Source: Hygrophila difformis (Eukaryota; Streptophyta; Magnoliopsida; Lamiales; Acanthaceae). Taken from it: 64,000 nucleotides of DNA. The DNA lies in assembly GCA_030278955.1 (NCBI GenBank), contig JAOANR010000011.1:43635417-43699416 (forward strand). The letters run 5' to 3'. Under the pieces are notes generated by a model. That model saw nothing but the letters and a program-made list of their open reading frames with translations, searched no databases and had not been told where the DNA came from. Position numbers and translations under genes: made by a program. Shown here piece by piece: positions 62,006 to 64,000 of this stretch. The stretch's first letter is position 1. Each line of letters starts with the position of its first letter.

Positions 62006-64000
62006 TCACCAAAAGTTAGTGCAGGAACACATCCCACCTTGAAAATGATGAAACCTCATGTTATCCCTCACTATTATCTCCCTCCCTGTAACTTCCGATG
62101 CGCTACACATGAATAAGTGGCAATCTTCACATATTCTCAGATTCTTTACAATTTGAACCTCGGAGCCATCCTCTGTAGTCAACAACGCAAAAGCCAAAGC
62201 CTGCTTCTCACTATGATTCATCAGAATCCTGCATTTCTCTTCGTCATTCACATCATGCAGCACAGATCCTAGATTTGGCTGATATCCCTTCATTCTTAGT
62301 GTCCCAAGAAGTTTCTCTAGTGTCTCCTCAATTTCAACAGACCTTGGGTGGGTCTTATTGCCTGCATAGAATTCGTGAACCACACCCCTTTTTCCTTCAA
62401 CCCAACTAAATCCAGGGCTCTTTATCATTGTCTTTTTCCTTGTTAATTTTCTTATTCTCAATACTTCTTCCCACCTCCCGGCCTTGGCATAAACATCTGA
62501 TAGCAGTATATAATTGCCCAAATTTTCTGGTTCAAGCTTGATTAGATGCTTTGCTGCAACTTCAGCAACATGAACATTTGTATGTATTCGGCAAGCTGCA
62601 AGAAGTGCTCCCCAAATATTGGCATTGGGCTCCATTGGCATATTTTTAATTAGCTTGACTGCTTCCTCCAACTGTCCTGTTCTGCCTAGGAGATCCACCA
62701 TACAACAATAGTGATCGATACAAGGTTTCACCCCATAGCAAGTCTCCATACTTTCAAATATATGTCTACCTTGCTCAAGCAACCCTGCATGACTACACGC
62801 TGAAAGAACAGCAATCAGAGTCACTGAGTTGGGTTTCACATCACTTTTCAGCATCTCCTCAAACAACTCCAAAGCTAAATTTGCACGTCCATGCATTGCA
62901 AGACCACCAAGCATTGAACTGTAGGAATAAACATTCTTTGCTTGCATAGAATCAAAGACCTTTCGTGCATCATCTACACAGCCACACTTTGAGTACATAT
63001 CAATCAATGCTGAACCCATACGCACATCTTTTGCAGGGCCAAACCCATAACTCCCAGCCACATTCCTAATCCAATCAGCATATTTAACAGCACCCAATTG
63101 TGCACAAGCATTGATAACACCAATCAGTGTAACCTCATCTGTCTGCACACCTGCAATCTGCATTCTCTCAAAATACTCCAGAGCTTCCCTCGGCTTAGCG
63201 TTATGAACAAAACCGGTCACCATTGCTGTCCACGCCACCATATCCTTGTCAGGCAACACATCAAACAACTCACGTGCGGCATTCATATCCCCAGCTTTCG
63301 CATAAGCGTCGATGAGCAGTGTCCGAGAGATGACGTCCGGTTCAGGCATTTCGTCAAACACCTTTTTCCCACATTCCAGCCACCCACATTTCAAGTACAT
63401 GTCAAGCAAACCATTCCCCACACACAAATCCTTTCTGAACCCGCCGAACTTCAATGTCTCCCCGTGAATCTGTCGACCCAAATTCACATTCAATTCATTC
63501 GCAGCCGCCTTCAACAAGGCAGTGAAGGCGAACGTCACAGGAGTGATGCTGTTTCCCCGCATGGATTTATATATAAATACGGATTCTGGAAGCATGCCAT
63601 CAATCAAATAGCCTCTAATCAGAGCCGAGTAGAGGAAAGGATTGGGGTACCTCACCTGGGAAAAAACGGAAGCCCCATAAGAGTGCATAGAAACTTTTAC
63701 TTGGGATATCATCCGAATGAGCTTTGTGATGATATAGGAGGACTGGTGGAGGCATTTCCGGATTATGTAAGCATGGGTCTGCTTGATTTGAGCAATGTTG
63801 GTGCAGTTTTGGAGGATGGTAACGATTTGGGACTCTAATTGCTTGATTTGTTGGAGCTGCGAGAAGGGGATGAATGGGAGTCGTTCATCTACCTTGGAGA
63901 TGGAGATGGAGGATCGGAGTGTGGGGCGAACTAGCTTCTGAGAAAGTGCAACCATTGCAGGGTATTCGATTAAGTGCTTGGAATTTGGAAGTTGATCCAA
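62006..64000 (-). CDS. PPR-DYW protein (PLS class), 5' end outside the window
   Basis: An open frame of 664 codons reaches the window edge. The first codon visible is TTG, not ATG, and the pseudogene at 49,864 suggests the true start lies only a few codons further on. About ten PLS-type PPR repeats (for example LCVGNGLLDMYLKCGWLEC; KDMVAWTAMVTGFVHNAKPR; SALIDMYSKCGCVDDARKVF) are followed by E/E+ motifs (NANIWGALLAACRIHTN; NYILLSDVYAKAGRWEEV) and a DYW deaminase domain with the HSE zinc/catalytic motif (MNHSEKQALAF) and CEDCH. The terminal tripeptide is NFW instead of DYW. Such proteins edit C to U in plastid or mitochondrial RNA. It resembles the Arabidopsis At5g44230 type from memory; target unknown. 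Confidence 0.93.
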   Translation of the reverse strand: MDQLPNSKHLIEYPAMVALSQKLVRPTLRSSISISKVDERLPFIPFSQLQQIKQLESQIVTILQNCTNIAQIKQTHAYIIRKCLHQSSYIITKLIRMISQVKVSMHSYGASVFSQVRYPNPFLYSALIRGYLIDGMLPESVFIYKSMRGNSITPVTFAFTALLKAAANELNVNLGRQIHGETLKFGGFRKDLCVGNGLLDMYLKCGWLECGKKVFDEMPEPDVISRTLLIDAYAKAGDMNAARELFDVLPDKDMVAWTAMVTGFVHNAKPREALEYFERMQIAGVQTDEVTLIGVINACAQLGAVKYADWIRNVAGSYGFGPAKDVRMGSALIDMYSKCGCVDDARKVFDSMQAKNVYSYSSMLGGLAMHGRANLALELFEEMLKSDVKPNSVTLIAVLSACSHAGLLEQGRHIFESMETCYGVKPCIDHYCCMVDLLGRTGQLEEAVKLIKNMPMEPNANIWGALLAACRIHTNVHVAEVAAKHLIKLEPENLGNYILLSDVYAKAGRWEEVLRIRKLTRKKTMIKSPGFSWVEGKRGVVHEFYAGNKTHPRSVEIEETLEKLLGTLRMKGYQPNLGSVLHDVNDEEKCRILMNHSEKQALAFALLTTEDGSEVQIVKNLRICEDCHLFMCSASEVTGREIIVRDNMRFHHFQGGMCSCTNFW

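Overview
The window is nuclear DNA of a flowering plant, almost certainly a eudicot. It has spliced genes with short GT-AG introns, a DYW-class PPR gene, F-box/LRR genes, an RPW8-type defence gene, Ty1-copia and Sirevirus retrotransposons primed by initiator Met-tRNA, Stowaway MITEs, hAT and Mutator elements, Helitrons and a tRNA-derived SINE family. The species cannot be named from the sequence.

Layout. 1-7,450: a 12-exon plus-strand gene for a scramblase-family (mitochondrial AIM25-like) protein, 405 codons when spliced. 7,550-10,165: a 1.04 kb hAT element carrying a SINE, then a 1.47 kb Mutator-like foldback element whose arms are full of palindromes. 10,430-12,650: the 5' half of an unrecognised minus-strand gene (TATA box and three exons) whose third intron holds a decayed tandem repeat. 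12,950-18,990: a pile of nested transposons (hAT with Stowaway; a retroposed segment with hAT and SINE; a 3.2 kb Mutator-like element with a 2.1 kb Helitron inside).

18,990-64,000 is a segmentally duplicated cluster. The basic unit is [AT-rich flank]-[RPW8 gene, minus]-[F-box/LRR gene, plus]-[spacer]-[PPR gene, minus]. Copy 1 (19.0-36.0 kb) keeps RPW8, but its F-box gene is a rearranged pseudogene that swallowed a PPR fragment and was then hit by a Sirevirus (22.1-30.6 kb) and a copia element (30.6-36.0 kb) 50 bp apart. A Helitron (37.9-40.9 kb) precedes copy 2. Copy 2 (41.0-49.9 kb) has an intact F-box gene, has lost RPW8, and carries a shrunken PPR pseudogene split by a full-length copia element with apparently identical LTRs and one unbroken 1,348-codon gag-pol. 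Copy 3 (53.9-64.0 kb) has an intact F-box gene and a long, apparently functional PPR-DYW gene running off the right edge.

In copy 3 the F-box and PPR genes are separated by about 5 kb, absent from copy 2, that holds broken exons of unrelated genes (dihydroxyacetone kinase, a kinesin and organellar leucyl-tRNA synthetase, all minus strand), a 5'-truncated LINE end with an RNase H domain, and a stretch encoding part of a family-B DNA polymerase of the kind found on linear mitochondrial plasmids. Between copies 2 and 3 lie a decayed defensin-like peptide gene and a deleted copia remnant.

Genes judged likely to work: the scramblase gene, RPW8-like gene, F-box copies 2 and 3, the PPR-DYW gene and the young copia element. 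Most of the remainder is transposon or decaying duplicate. Exon limits were read by eye from splice signals and frame continuity.
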